Part shown: one piece after another, positions 44,662-53,379 of the stretch
How the letters are laid out: each line of letters begins with the position of its first letter
How positions within the stretch are numbered: the stretch's first letter is position 1
Program-made: the position numbers and the translations under genes
Origin: an uncultured Pseudomonadales bacterium
GTDB taxonomy: Bacteria; Pseudomonadota; Gammaproteobacteria; Pseudomonadales; Azotimanducaceae
Assembly: GCA_958296025.1 (NCBI GenBank)
Contig: OY282430.1
Coordinates: 1,736,001 to 1,800,000, forward strand
Reading direction: 5' to 3'
Length of the DNA: 64,000 nucleotides
The notes under the pieces: model-generated
Told to the model about the DNA's origin: nothing
The model's database searches: none
What the model saw: the letters and a program-made list of their open reading frames with translations, nothing else

Positions 44662-46080
44662 ATGGTATTTGCTATCGCGTTGGTTGTGCTGGTCGTCGGT
44701 TCGGTCGCCTTTCACATCCTGAGCCCTTGGTACTTGACGGATTTGGCGTCCAACTGGGGCACGATCGACACCACTATCAGCATCACCTTTTGGGTGACGG
44801 GCATCGTCTTCGTCGCCGTCAACCTGTTCATGGCGTACTGCGTTTACAAGTTCCGCTACCAGAAGAACAGACGCGCCGAATACCAGCCGGAGAACACCAA
44901 GCTGGAGTTCTGGCTCACCGTCGTTACCGCGGTGGGCGTCGCCGCCATGCTAGCCCCCGGCTTGATCGTCTGGGCGGACTTCGTAACGCCCCCGGATGAC
45001 GCGGTGGAGGTCGAGGCCATCGGCCAGCAGTGGCATTGGAGCTATCGCCTGCCGGGGGATGATGGCAAGTTCGGCAACGTCGATGCCCGCTTCCTGACGG
45101 ACGACAACCCCTTCGGCATGGACCCGGACGACCCCAACGGCCAGGATGACCGCTTGGTGGAAAGCAACAGGGTGCATTTGCTGAAGGATCAGCCGGTGAA
45201 GGTCAACCTGCGCTCCAAGGACGTGCTGCACAACTTCACCGTCACCCAGTTCCGCGTGAAGATGGACTTGGTGCCCGGCCTAGTCTCCTATCTGTGGCTC
45301 ACCCCAACCAAGGCCGGCGAATTCGAGGTGCTGTGCGAAGAGCTCTGCGGCATCGGCCACTTCGCCATGCGCGGCCTGGTCATCGTTGATGAGCCGGCGG
45401 ACTACGACGCTTGGTACGCCAGCCTGCCCACCTACGCCGAAGTGGCCGCCCGCTCACCGGGGGACCCGATGGTCGGCCAAGGGCAATACGCCATCTGCGT
45501 GGCCTGCCACGGGCCGCAGGGCGCCGGCCTGCAGTTGCTGAACGCGCCCAAGATCGCCGGCCAGGAGGACTGGTACCTGCGCCGCCAGTTGAACTACTAC
45601 AAGTCCGGTGCTCGCGGCGCCCATCCACAGGACATCTACGGCCGGCAAATGGCCCCCATGATGGCCACCTTGGCCACCGACCAAGCGGTTGAGAACGTCA
45701 TCGCCTACATCCAGACCTTCCCCGACGCCCCGGCCGAGGCCACCATCACCGGCGACGCGGAGCGCGGCAAGGACCTCTGGATCACCTGCGGGGCCTGCCA
45801 CGGGGAGCGGGGCCAAGGCATCAAGGCCATGAACGCACCGCGCATGGCCGGCATGACGGACTGGTACTTGGCCCGCCAACTGGAGAACTTCAAGGCCGAC
45901 ATCCGCGGCAAGCACAAGGACGACCTCTACGGTTGGCAAATGGCGCAGATGGCCCGAATACTCAAGGACGACGACGCCGTCAACGACGTCATCGCCTACA
46001 TCAACACCTTGAATGGCGCTCCCGCCGCCGCCGATGAGATGGCGGCGGCGGGAGCAACCTACTTGGCAGCGGAGGAATAG
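44662..46080 (+). CDS. coxB: Cytochrome c oxidase subunit II with two fused cytochrome c domains
   Basis: 472 residues. Two transmembrane helices (about 1-25, 45-65, plus a helix at 80-100) precede the CuA cupredoxin domain with CEELCGIGHFAM near 224-235 (all ligands present). Two class I cytochrome c domains follow: CVACH near 279 and CGACH near 375. The two fused hemes would receive electrons and pass them to CuA, as in caa3-type enzymes, which usually carry one. The ATG at 44662 is preferred over the TTG at 44653 because AAGGGG lies 11 bp upstream. First gene of the structural operon. Confidence 0.92.
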   Translation: MVFAIALVVLVVGSVAFHILSPWYLTDLASNWGTIDTTISITFWVTGIVFVAVNLFMAYCVYKFRYQKNRRAEYQPENTKLEFWLTVVTAVGVAAMLAPGLIVWADFVTPPDDAVEVEAIGQQWHWSYRLPGDDGKFGNVDARFLTDDNPFGMDPDDPNGQDDRLVESNRVHLLKDQPVKVNLRSKDVLHNFTVTQFRVKMDLVPGLVSYLWLTPTKAGEFEVLCEELCGIGHFAMRGLVIVDEPADYDAWYASLPTYAEVAARSPGDPMVGQGQYAICVACHGPQGAGLQLLNAPKIAGQEDWYLRRQLNYYKSGARGAHPQDIYGRQMAPMMATLATDQAVENVIAYIQTFPDAPAEATITGDAERGKDLWITCGACHGERGQGIKAMNAPRMAGMTDWYLARQLENFKADIRGKHKDDLYGWQMAQMARILKDDDAVNDVIAYINTLNGAPAAADEMAAAGATYLAAEE

Positions 46081-46081
46081 C

Positions 46082-47896
46082 ATGGCCCAGGTCGCACATG
46101 ACGCCGTCACCGATGCGGATCTTGGTCCGTTCGAGGTCGAGGATGTCGAGCTCTACCATCCCAAGACCTTTATCGGCAAATACATTTGGAGCCAGGACGC
46201 CAAGGTCATTGCCGTGCAGTACGGCATCACCGCCATCGGCATCGGCTTGGTTGCCTTGGCGTTGTCCATCCTCATGCGCCTGCAGCTGGGCTGGCCGGAC
46301 ACCTTCTCCCTGATCCAACCCGCCAACTACCTGCAGTTCGTGACCATGCACGGCATGATCATGGTCATCTACCTGCTGACGGCGCTGTTCCTAGGCGGCT
46401 TCGGCAACTACCTGATCCCGCTGATGTGCGGTGCCCGGGACATGGTGTTTCCCTACGTCAACATGGTCAGCTATTGGGTCTATCTGGCCGCAGTGCTCAT
46501 CTTGGTGGCCAGCTTCTTCGTGCCCGGCGGCCCCACCGGTGCCGGCTGGACGCTGTACCCCCCCCAGGCGGTGGTCGGCGGCACCCCCGGCACAGGGGCC
46601 GGCATCATCCTCATGCTCATCTCCTTATGCGTGTTCATCATCGGCTTCACCATGGGCGGCCTGAACTATGTGGTCACGGTGCTGCAGGCGCGCACCCGGG
46701 GCATGACGCTGATGCGCCTGCCGCTGACGGTTTGGGGCATCTTCATGGCCACGGTGTTGGCCCTGCTGGCCTTCCCGGCGCTGTTCGTCAGTTGCATCAT
46801 GATGATTCTGGACAGCCTGATCGGCACCAGCTTCTTCATGCCGGCCATGATTGCGGAAGGGCAGCAGACCGCCTACGAGGGCGGCAGCCCGATTCTCTTC
46901 CAGCACCTGTTCTGGTTCTTCGGCCACCCCGAGGTGTACATCGTCGCCCTGCCGGCCTTCGGCATCGTCTCCGATGTGCTCTCCACCCACGCCCGCAAGA
47001 ACATCTTCGGCTACCGAATGATGGTCTGGGCCATCGTCGCCATCGGGGCGCTCAGCTTCGTCGTTTGGGCGCACCACATGTACGTCAGCGGCATGAACCC
47101 TTACTTCGGCTTCTTCTTCGCCACCACCACCCTCATCATCGCGGTGCCCACGGCCATCAAGGTCTATAACTGGGTGCTGACCCTGTGGCGGGGCAACATC
47201 CAACTGACGGTGCCCATGCTGTTCGCCATCGGCTTCATCTTCACCTTCATCAACGGCGGCCTCACCGGGCTGTTCCTAGGCAACGTGACGGTGGATTTGC
47301 CCCTGTCGGACACCTATTTCGTGGTCGCCCACTTCCATATGGTGATGGCGGTCTCCCCGGTGCTGGTGGTGTTCGGCGCCATCTACCACTGGTATCCGAA
47401 AATCACCGGCAGGATGCTGGACGACACCTTGGGCAAGGTGCATTTCTGGATGACCTTCCTAGGCACCTACGCCATCTACTACCCCATGCACTACCTGGGC
47501 TTCGAGGGGATGCCGCGGCGCTACTACGCTTATGGCACGGACACCGCCTTCATGTCGCAGTCCGCGCACACCTTGAACGAGGCCATCTCCATCGCCGCCA
47601 TCTTCGTGGCCGTCGCCCAGATGGTGTTCCTGTACAACATGGTGCGCAGCCTGACCAAGGGCAAGGAGGCCGGCCCCAACCCTTGGAACGCCACCACCCT
47701 GGAGTGGCAGACGCCGCACACGCCGCCCAAGCACGGCAACTTTGACGAGTTGCCCTCGGTGTATCGTTGGGCCTACGACTATGGGGTGCCGGGCGCGGAG
47801 CAGGACTTCATTCCCCAAAACGTGCCTTCCGAGGAATTGGCCGCGGCCCGCGCCAAGGACGAGGGCGCCCAAGGCGAAGGCAAGGCGGACGGCTAG
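46082..47896 (+). CDS. coxA: Cytochrome c oxidase subunit I
   Basis: 604 residues with 12 or more transmembrane helices. It holds heme a and the heme-copper centre that reduces O2. FWFFGHPEVYIVALP near 280 contains the His-Glu motif of A1-type oxidases (GHPEVY), and VVWAHHMYVSGM near 325 the paired CuB His. HFHMVM near 425 supplies the heme ligands. The start is 1 bp after the coxB stop. Confidence 0.96.
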   Translation: MAQVAHDAVTDADLGPFEVEDVELYHPKTFIGKYIWSQDAKVIAVQYGITAIGIGLVALALSILMRLQLGWPDTFSLIQPANYLQFVTMHGMIMVIYLLTALFLGGFGNYLIPLMCGARDMVFPYVNMVSYWVYLAAVLILVASFFVPGGPTGAGWTLYPPQAVVGGTPGTGAGIILMLISLCVFIIGFTMGGLNYVVTVLQARTRGMTLMRLPLTVWGIFMATVLALLAFPALFVSCIMMILDSLIGTSFFMPAMIAEGQQTAYEGGSPILFQHLFWFFGHPEVYIVALPAFGIVSDVLSTHARKNIFGYRMMVWAIVAIGALSFVVWAHHMYVSGMNPYFGFFFATTTLIIAVPTAIKVYNWVLTLWRGNIQLTVPMLFAIGFIFTFINGGLTGLFLGNVTVDLPLSDTYFVVAHFHMVMAVSPVLVVFGAIYHWYPKITGRMLDDTLGKVHFWMTFLGTYAIYYPMHYLGFEGMPRRYYAYGTDTAFMSQSAHTLNEAISIAAIFVAVAQMVFLYNMVRSLTKGKEAGPNPWNATTLEWQTPHTPPKHGNFDELPSVYRWAYDYGVPGAEQDFIPQNVPSEELAAARAKDEGAQGEGKADG

Positions 47897-47898
47897 CC

Positions 47899-48555
47899 AT
47901 GACGGCAGCGCTTATTTTCCTGGCCCTGCTGATGGGGGCGGTGGTTTGGTGGCTGGTGCGCCAGACCATCAACGTCAAGCCCTGGGTGGCCAGCGCCCCG
48001 CAAGGCGTTCAATCCGGGGTGGGCTTCCTGCCGCCGTCCAAGGTGGCCCTAGGCGTCTTGCTGGCGGTCATCACCTCCCTGTTTGCGCTGTTCATCAGCG
48101 CCTACTCCATCCGCATGGAGTTGGCCGATTGGCGGCCGCTGCCGGAGCCGGCCCTGCTCTGGGTGAACACGGCCATCCTGTTCGCCGCCAGCGTCGGCCT
48201 GCAATGGGCTTGGCGAGGGGCGGCGCGGGAGAACTGGCCGGCGGTGCGCCTCGGCACGGCGGTCGGCGCCGCCTGTGCCCTGGCCTTCATGATCGGGCAG
48301 CTAATCGCTTGGCGGCAGTTGACGGCGGCTGGCTACGTGGTGGCCGGCAACCCGGCCAATTCATTTTTCTACCTCCTCACCGGGCTGCATGTGCTGCACT
48401 TGCTCGGCGGCTTGGTGGCCTTGGCGAAGACGGGCGGCTACATCCGCATGAAGGCCGCAGCCCAAGCCCGCAGCGGCGTGGAGCTCTGCGCCGTGTATTG
48501 GCATTTTCTGTTCGTCGTCTGGCTGATCCTGTTCGGCCTGATGCTCTCCACCTAG
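47899..48555 (+). CDS. Heme-copper oxidase subunit III-type protein
   Basis: 218 residues, five to seven membrane helices, COX3 family (GLHVLHLLGGLVALAKTGG and CAVYWHFLFVVWLILF at the end). It begins 2 bp after coxA. A second, standard subunit III follows, so this one is a paralogue; it may take the place of an additional small subunit. The ATG at 47899 fixes the start; an upstream frame is a coxA shadow. Confidence 0.85.
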   Translation: MTAALIFLALLMGAVVWWLVRQTINVKPWVASAPQGVQSGVGFLPPSKVALGVLLAVITSLFALFISAYSIRMELADWRPLPEPALLWVNTAILFAASVGLQWAWRGAARENWPAVRLGTAVGAACALAFMIGQLIAWRQLTAAGYVVAGNPANSFFYLLTGLHVLHLLGGLVALAKTGGYIRMKAAAQARSGVELCAVYWHFLFVVWLILFGLMLST

Positions 48556-48618
48556 GTTCAGGCGGCTGCGCCAACCCACACCGATTCAAGGAAACAAGGC
48601 AATAAGGAAACCAACAAC

Positions 48619-49320
48619 GTGGCGCAAACACTAGCACTAACGCCGGGATTCAAGGGCATTGTCGAGGATTGGTCGTCGGACCAACGGGCGTTCAAGAACG
48701 TCCCCTGGGGCAAGGCCATGATGTGGATCTTCCTGCTGAGCGACACCTTCATCTTCTCCTGCTTCCTGGTCTCCTACATGACGGTGCGCATGTCCACCAC
48801 GGCGCCTTGGCCCAACTCCAGCGAGGTGTTCGCCCTAACCCTGTTCGGCAACCACATTCCGCTGATTCTCATCGCCATCATGACCTTCGTGCTCATCACC
48901 AGCAGCGGCACCATGGCCATGGCGGTGAAGTTCGGCTATGAGAGAAAGAAGGTGCCCACCTTCTGGCTGCTGATGGCGACAGCCTTCTTCGGCGCCGCCT
49001 TCGTGGGCATGCAGGCGTTTGAGTGGACCAAGCTCATCGTCGATGAGGGGGTGCGTCCCTGGGGCAACCCGATGGGTGCGCCGCAGTTCGGCGCCGCCTT
49101 CTTCATGATCACCGGCTTCCACGGCACCCATGTGTCCTTCGGGGTGCTGTTCCTCATCATCACCGCCATCAAGGTGCGGCGCGGGGACTTGGACAAGGAG
49201 ACCCCCGGCTTCATGACCGGGCGCCCGAACCGCTACGAGATCGTCGAGACGATGGGCCTGTACTGGCACTTCGTGGATCTTGTCTGGGTGTTTATTTTCG
49301 CGTTCTTCTATCTTTGGTAA
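48619..49320 (+). CDS. coxC: Cytochrome c oxidase subunit III
   Basis: 233 residues, GTG start. Seven helices with ITGFHGTHVSFGVLFLII near 165 and GLYWHFVDLVWVFIFAFFYL at the C-terminus, the standard subunit III signature. It stabilises subunit I and lipid-mediated O2 entry. Confidence 0.92.
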   Translation: MAQTLALTPGFKGIVEDWSSDQRAFKNVPWGKAMMWIFLLSDTFIFSCFLVSYMTVRMSTTAPWPNSSEVFALTLFGNHIPLILIAIMTFVLITSSGTMAMAVKFGYERKKVPTFWLLMATAFFGAAFVGMQAFEWTKLIVDEGVRPWGNPMGAPQFGAAFFMITGFHGTHVSFGVLFLIITAIKVRRGDLDKETPGFMTGRPNRYEIVETMGLYWHFVDLVWVFIFAFFYLW

Positions 49321-49338
49321 GGGTGGAGCAATCGCCAG

Positions 49339-49671
49339 ATGTCAGACCAAGGCCAACAACATCCAATTTCCATCTACTTCTGGATCTGGGGGCTGCTGTT
49401 CGTGCTCAGCGCGGCCTCCTACATGGTCGATTACCTGCAGTTCCAAGGCTATCTGCGCTGGTCCCTCATCATCATCTTCATGATGCTGAAAGCCGGCCTG
49501 ATCGTGGCCATCTTCATGCACATGATGTGGGAGCGGATGGCGCTGATCTACGCCATCCTAGTGCCGCCCTTGGTGATTATCGTGCTGGTCGGCCTGATGG
49601 CCGGCGAGGCGGACTACACCTTCCTCACCCGCCTGGAGTTCTTCACCGACTGGGTGTTTGACAGCCCCTAG
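49339..49671 (+). CDS. Cytochrome c oxidase subunit IV family protein
   Basis: 110 residues with three membrane helices (about 12-30, 43-65, 75-100). MHMMWERMALIYAILVPPLV matches the CoxD/CtaF small subunit. Last gene of the oxidase operon, 18 bp after coxC. Confidence 0.85.
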   Translation: MSDQGQQHPISIYFWIWGLLFVLSAASYMVDYLQFQGYLRWSLIIIFMMLKAGLIVAIFMHMMWERMALIYAILVPPLVIIVLVGLMAGEADYTFLTRLEFFTDWVFDSP

Positions 49672-49685
49672 GGGGCGAACGGCCT

Positions 49686-50009
49686 TTAGGAAGCGGGCAT
49701 CGGCACCCAGACGTTGCACCAGCCCTTGGCGGCCACCAGCTTGCCGGGGAAGATGTTGCAGGTCCCCCAACTTTCCTGAGTGGCGACGTATTGGGCGCAG
49801 TTGTCGCAGAACGAGTTTTCCGTGCGGGGAATGCCGGCGTCGCCGCCTTCCTCCGCCACATGCTTGTAGCCCAAGGCCACGGCCATGGGGTCGTCCTCCG
49901 TGAGCTCGACCTCTCCGGCGGCCCAAGCGCCGCTGCCCAACAGATTCACCACAGGTAGGGCGCCTAGGCCCAAGGCGCTGTGCTTCAAAAATGAACGGCG
50001 TTGCTGCAT
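49686..50009 (-). CDS. High-potential iron-sulfur protein (HiPIP), Tat-exported
   Basis: 107 residues from ATG 50009, which has GAGG 6 bp upstream; ATGs at 50015 and 50021 are alternatives. Twin-arginine signal QQRRSFLKHSALGLGALP and hydrophobic core, then a mature domain with FCDNCAQY, WGTCNIF and GWCNVW: Cys at about 68, 71, 84 and 98 bind the [4Fe-4S] cluster. HiPIPs carry electrons in the periplasm, for example from bc1 to a terminal oxidase, which agrees with the adjacent oxidase operon. It converges on that operon (stops 14 bp apart). Confidence 0.9.
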   Translation of the reverse strand: MQQRRSFLKHSALGLGALPVVNLLGSGAWAAGEVELTEDDPMAVALGYKHVAEEGGDAGIPRTENSFCDNCAQYVATQESWGTCNIFPGKLVAAKGWCNVWVPMPAS

Positions 50010-50100
50010 CTTCATCCTCATTGACGTTGTTGAAGGTTCGCCGCCCGCTGCCCCGGCGTTGCGGCGGACGGCATTATACACCGGGGGATGGGCATGATGG

Positions 50101-50466
50101 TCAGAGCCGTTGGTTGAATTCCACCAAGTTGCCGCTGGGATCATGGGTGAAGGCTTGGCGGCAGACGCCGGCGATCTCCATCGGTTCCGAGCAGGAGCGC
50201 CCGGCGGCCTCCAGCGTCGTCTTGACCTCATTGACGTCCGCCACCTTGAAGGCGAAGTGCTGCTCCTTCGGCGGCGGCCCGGAGTGTACCCCCAATAGGT
50301 GGACTTCCTGTTCGCCGGCCCGCATCCAAGCGCCCGGAAAGCCCACATCCGGGCGGTCGAGCAACTCCATGCCCAGCAGGTCAACGTAGAAGCCCAAGGC
50401 GGCATCCACATCCTGGACGTTGATGGATACATGATGAATGCCCTGAAGGTGCATGTCCGCCTCCAC
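50101..50466 (-). CDS. VOC (glyoxalase/bleomycin resistance fold) protein
   Basis: 121 residues. Paired beta-alpha-beta-beta-beta units: GIHHVSINVQDVDAALGFYV at the start and HDPSGNLVEFNQR at the end, with metal-binding His/Glu positions typical of the superfamily. Reaction unknown. Confidence 0.8.
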   Translation of the reverse strand: MEADMHLQGIHHVSINVQDVDAALGFYVDLLGMELLDRPDVGFPGAWMRAGEQEVHLLGVHSGPPPKEQHFAFKVADVNEVKTTLEAAGRSCSEPMEIAGVCRQAFTHDPSGNLVEFNQRL

Positions 50467-50565
50467 GCTGTTCCTAGACTTCGACTACAACGCTTTGACT
50501 ATAACAAAGGTGATTGAAAACACTTCCATCTTGCCGCACCATTGACCGCGTGTTGGGCTGAAGCA

Positions 50566-50613
50566 AAGGAGGTGATCGTGCATTTATCTGCTGACAAGGG
50601 CTCAGGTTCCTGA
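50566..50613 (+). promoter_or_regulatory. Leader peptide with extended Shine-Dalgarno sequence
   Basis: AAGGAGGTGATC (50566-50577) is a full-length complement of the 16S rRNA 3' end. It is directly followed by GTG and an 11-residue frame VHLSADKGSGS ending in TGA at 50611-50613. The peptide ends inside the first of two strong hairpins. It lies 132 bp before the class II aldolase gene. Such an arrangement is typical of attenuators, but I do not recognise this one. Confidence 0.45.
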
Positions 50614-50662
50614 AGCCCTTTCACGGGTTGAAGCCCCAGCGCCCCTTCCGGGGCTGGGGCTT
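50596..50662 (+). other. Two consecutive hairpins in the leader
   Basis: Hairpin 1: AAGGGCTCAGG (50596-50606) pairs with CCTGAAGCCCTT (50609-50620), one bulged A. Hairpin 2: AAGCCCCAGC (50631-50640) pairs perfectly with GCTGGGGCTT (50653-50662), with a further CCC/GGG pairing inside the loop. Only three Ts follow, so it is a poor intrinsic terminator. It could be a control element or a small RNA. Confidence 0.5.
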
Positions 50663-50744
50663 TGGCTTGCCACTAAGGCTCGGGATCTGTTCCTGAGCTT
50701 GTGTCGGCCGCTGCCCGCAGCCGCGGAAATGAGGGGAGGGGCTT

Positions 50745-51470
50745 ATGGCGGCATCGACCATTGAGCTATTGCGCACCGCGCGTAAACGAGAGCTGGCGCT
50801 CGGCTACCGGATTTTCGCCGCGCTCGGCTGGGGCGACCTTGGCGACGGCCACATCAGCGCCCGGGATCCAGAGCGCACGGATTGCTTCTGGCTGCTGAAC
50901 ACCAATACGCCGTTCGCTCAAGCCAAGGCGGACAATCTTGTCCTGATCGGGCCGGATGGCGAATTGGCGGGAGGCGACGGAGGCGTGAACTGGCCAGGCT
51001 ACTTGATTCACCGGCCGATTCTTGCAGCCCGACCGGACATCAGCAGCGTTGCCCATACCCATACGCCCTACGGGACGCCTTTCTCGGCACAGGCGAGGCC
51101 CTTTGCTCCGATCACTCAGGAAGCCTGCGTCTTCTTTGAGGACCATGCGGTGTTCGATGACGAGGAGGTGCAGGTGCAAAGCGCCGAATGCGGCGCTCGC
51201 ATCGCCGCAGCCCTAGGCGCCTGTCGAGGCATTGTGCTGCGCGGCCACGGCTTGCTCACGGTGGGCGCCTCCGTTGAGGAGGCGGTGGCTTGGTTCGTGA
51301 TGATGGAGCGCGTCGCCGAAGCCCACTTGAAGGTGGGTGCGCCGCGCCCGCTTTCCGCCACGGCCGCCCGCTTCGCGAAGGCGGACTTGGCTACGGAGCA
51401 ACAAGCCCGCAGCATTTTCAATTTCCTAGTGGGCCATCATCTGGCAGCCCTTCCCAGTAGTGCTCGCTGA
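50745..51470 (+). CDS. Class II aldolase/adducin family protein
   Basis: 241 residues. SVAHTHTPYGTPFSA near residue 105 and LRGHGLLTVGASVEEAVAWF near 165 give the three zinc His of class II aldolases such as fuculose-1-phosphate aldolase. Substrate unknown. The GAGGGGCTT just before the ATG offers a ribosome site. A structured leader lies upstream. Confidence 0.85.
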   Translation: MAASTIELLRTARKRELALGYRIFAALGWGDLGDGHISARDPERTDCFWLLNTNTPFAQAKADNLVLIGPDGELAGGDGGVNWPGYLIHRPILAARPDISSVAHTHTPYGTPFSAQARPFAPITQEACVFFEDHAVFDDEEVQVQSAECGARIAAALGACRGIVLRGHGLLTVGASVEEAVAWFVMMERVAEAHLKVGAPRPLSATAARFAKADLATEQQARSIFNFLVGHHLAALPSSAR

Positions 51471-51555
51471 CGCCTTGGAGGGGTTTTGCGACCTGAGCGG
51501 TGCGGGTATCAGTAGCCTCTGGATTATCGGCCTTGGGGTCTTGCGCACCGCCCGC

Positions 51556-52281
51556 CTAGCCCGCGGTGCCGAGCATCTCGCTTAGCCGTTTGGCGCCCTG
51601 CTCCATGGTGGTCAGCACGATGCCGGACTTGTTCAGGTTGTAGGCGGTCAGGTTGACTGTGCGCAACAGGTAGCGGGCGACGCCGCCGTCTGCGTCCCGG
51701 TCCACATCGATGATGTTGATGCAGCAGTTGTCCTGTTCGATGGTGGCGGCGCCTCGCCACGGCAGGTCGAGCACGGCGTTCAGGATGCAGCGGTTGACGG
51801 CGCCGTGCGCCACCAAGAGCAGGTGGGCCCAGTCGTCGGCGTTGACGATGCGCCGGAAGGCGGGGCGCACCCGAGCGCCGAAGTCGATGAACCGCTCACC
51901 GCCGATAAAGCGGGCGTCCGGCGCTTCCGCCCCCGCCCAAGGGTTGGCGACGTGCCGCAGCAAGGCCTCCACGTCGGTTGGCGGCGCCTCCCGGTCGCCG
52001 GGGCGGATCTCCTCCAAGGCTGGCTCGATTTCCAACGTCGGCGCTTCCCGCCCGGCCAGGACCAAGGCGGCGGTCTCCCGGGTGCGGCGCAGCCCGGAGC
52101 AAATGGCCCGGTCGAAGGGAATGCTGGCCAGCACTGCGGCCTGCTTGCGCGCCTGCTGCCGGCCCAGGGACGTCAGGCCCACTTGACGGGAGTCCAAGGC
52201 AAGGGAACCGTCCTCTTGGACGTAGGCGGCCTCGGCATGGCGCATGAGGTAGATGCGCCTTCGGTCGGGCGGCTGAAACAC
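51556..52281 (-). CDS. Histidine phosphatase family protein
   Basis: 241 residues. RIYLMRHAEAAY near residue 12 is the RHG-type motif (here RHA) with the phospho-accepting His. SGLRRTRETAALVL near 60, EIRPGDREAP near 90 and LLVAHGAVNRCIL near 165 supply the remaining catalytic residues. Possible substrates range from phosphosugars to cobalamin intermediates; unknown. Confidence 0.85.
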   Translation of the reverse strand: MFQPPDRRRIYLMRHAEAAYVQEDGSLALDSRQVGLTSLGRQQARKQAAVLASIPFDRAICSGLRRTRETAALVLAGREAPTLEIEPALEEIRPGDREAPPTDVEALLRHVANPWAGAEAPDARFIGGERFIDFGARVRPAFRRIVNADDWAHLLLVAHGAVNRCILNAVLDLPWRGAATIEQDNCCINIIDVDRDADGGVARYLLRTVNLTAYNLNKSGIVLTTMEQGAKRLSEMLGTAG

Positions 52282-52512
52282 GGGCGTTTCCTGGCGGCAA
52301 GGATGCGAATGTTATCAAAACGGGAACCACCGTCCGCCAGTTTCGTGCGCCTGCCGCCCGCCATCACCACGCCGTCAGGCGTCGGGCCGCTCAGGTTATG
52401 ACCTTTCGAGGCGCGCCCCGGCGCTGTGTTGCCCCGCCCCGCTGTCGCGCACGCTGGTCGGCGGCGCGGCGCCGAAGCGGAGCACGGGTTTAGTCCGAGT
52501 CTGCGCAGATTG
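52282..52512. other. Divergent region upstream of sdhC
   Basis: About 230 bp before the sdh promoter, no supported gene. GC-rich, with several short inverted repeats but nothing specific. Confidence 0.35.
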
Positions 52513-52541
52513 TTGGCAAACGCCGCTGGCGGCACTAGAAT
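52513..52541 (+). promoter_or_regulatory. Promoter of the sdh-suc operon
   Basis: TTGGCA (52513-52518) and TAGAAT (52536-52541) with 17 bp spacing, a good sigma-70 match, 83 bp before the sdhC ATG. The leader is therefore about 75 bases. Confidence 0.6.
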
Positions 52542-52624
52542 CGCCCCCATTACGCTAATTCCGGCTTGAACATCATGCCGCGCTTGGCTTTGGTTGGCTG
52601 TGTGCGGCCATTGGAATTTGCTGC

Positions 52625-53002
52625 ATGTCCGAGCGTCCGGTCAGTCTGTCGCTTTCGCCGGCCAAATTCAGTTGGCCAATCACCGCCATGGCTTCCATTG
52701 CCCACCGCATTTCGGGCGTTCTGCTGTTTCTCGGCGTCGCCTACCTGCTCTATCTGCTGGACTTGGCGCTGTCCTCCGAGGCCGGGTTCGCGCGTGCCGA
52801 GGCGCTGTTGGCGCTGGCGTTGCCGAAACTGGCTTTGCTTGGGGTGCTGGCCATGCTCGCCTATCACCTGCTCGCCGGCGTCAAGCACCTGCTGATGGAC
52901 CTGCACATCGGCGACAGCATGGCCGCCGCCAGCCGTGCTTCCTGGGCGGTGTTCGTGTTGACGGCGCTCATCGTGCTGCTGTTGGCGGCTTGGCTATGGT
53001 GA
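52625..53002 (+). CDS. sdhC: Succinate dehydrogenase cytochrome b556 subunit
   Basis: 125 residues, three membrane helices. SLSPAKFSWPITAMASIAHR, SG near the N-terminus and YHLLAGVKHLLMDLHIG near 85 (heme-ligand His) are the family signature. It anchors the complex and binds quinone together with SdhD. Confidence 0.93.
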   Translation: MSERPVSLSLSPAKFSWPITAMASIAHRISGVLLFLGVAYLLYLLDLALSSEAGFARAEALLALALPKLALLGVLAMLAYHLLAGVKHLLMDLHIGDSMAAASRASWAVFVLTALIVLLLAAWLW

Positions 53003-53367
53003 TCCAGGCCACGGCCCTATCCCGCAGCGGCCTCTCCGACTTTCTGATTCAGCGGGTCAGCGCAGTCGTGCTCGCCCTCTACGCCCTATGCGTACTGGGC
53101 TTCTTCCTCGTCAACGACGGGCTGGACCACGGTGCCTTGGTCATTTTCTTCGGCAGCCCGTCCATGCAGGCGTTCGGCATTCTGGCGGTCCTCTGCACCG
53201 CCGCCCACGGCTGGATCGGCCTGTGGACGGTGGGCACGGACTACATCAGGCCGCACTACTTCGGCAGCCGGGCATCCGCTTGGCGTCTTCTCTACCAAGC
53301 CGTCTGCGCCCTGGCGCTGTTCGTGTACGCTTGGTGGGGCATCCGCCTGTTCTGGTCGTTGGGATAG
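52996..53367 (+). CDS. sdhD: Succinate dehydrogenase membrane anchor subunit
   Basis: 123 residues, three membrane helices, starting 7 bp inside the sdhC end. LSDFLIQRVSAVVLALY at the N-terminus and AHGWIGLWTVGTDYI near 75 (heme His, quinone Tyr) match SdhD. Confidence 0.92.
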   Translation: MVIQATALSRSGLSDFLIQRVSAVVLALYALCVLGFFLVNDGLDHGALVIFFGSPSMQAFGILAVLCTAAHGWIGLWTVGTDYIRPHYFGSRASAWRLLYQAVCALALFVYAWWGIRLFWSLG

Positions 53368-53379
53368 GGTGGGTCAGGC

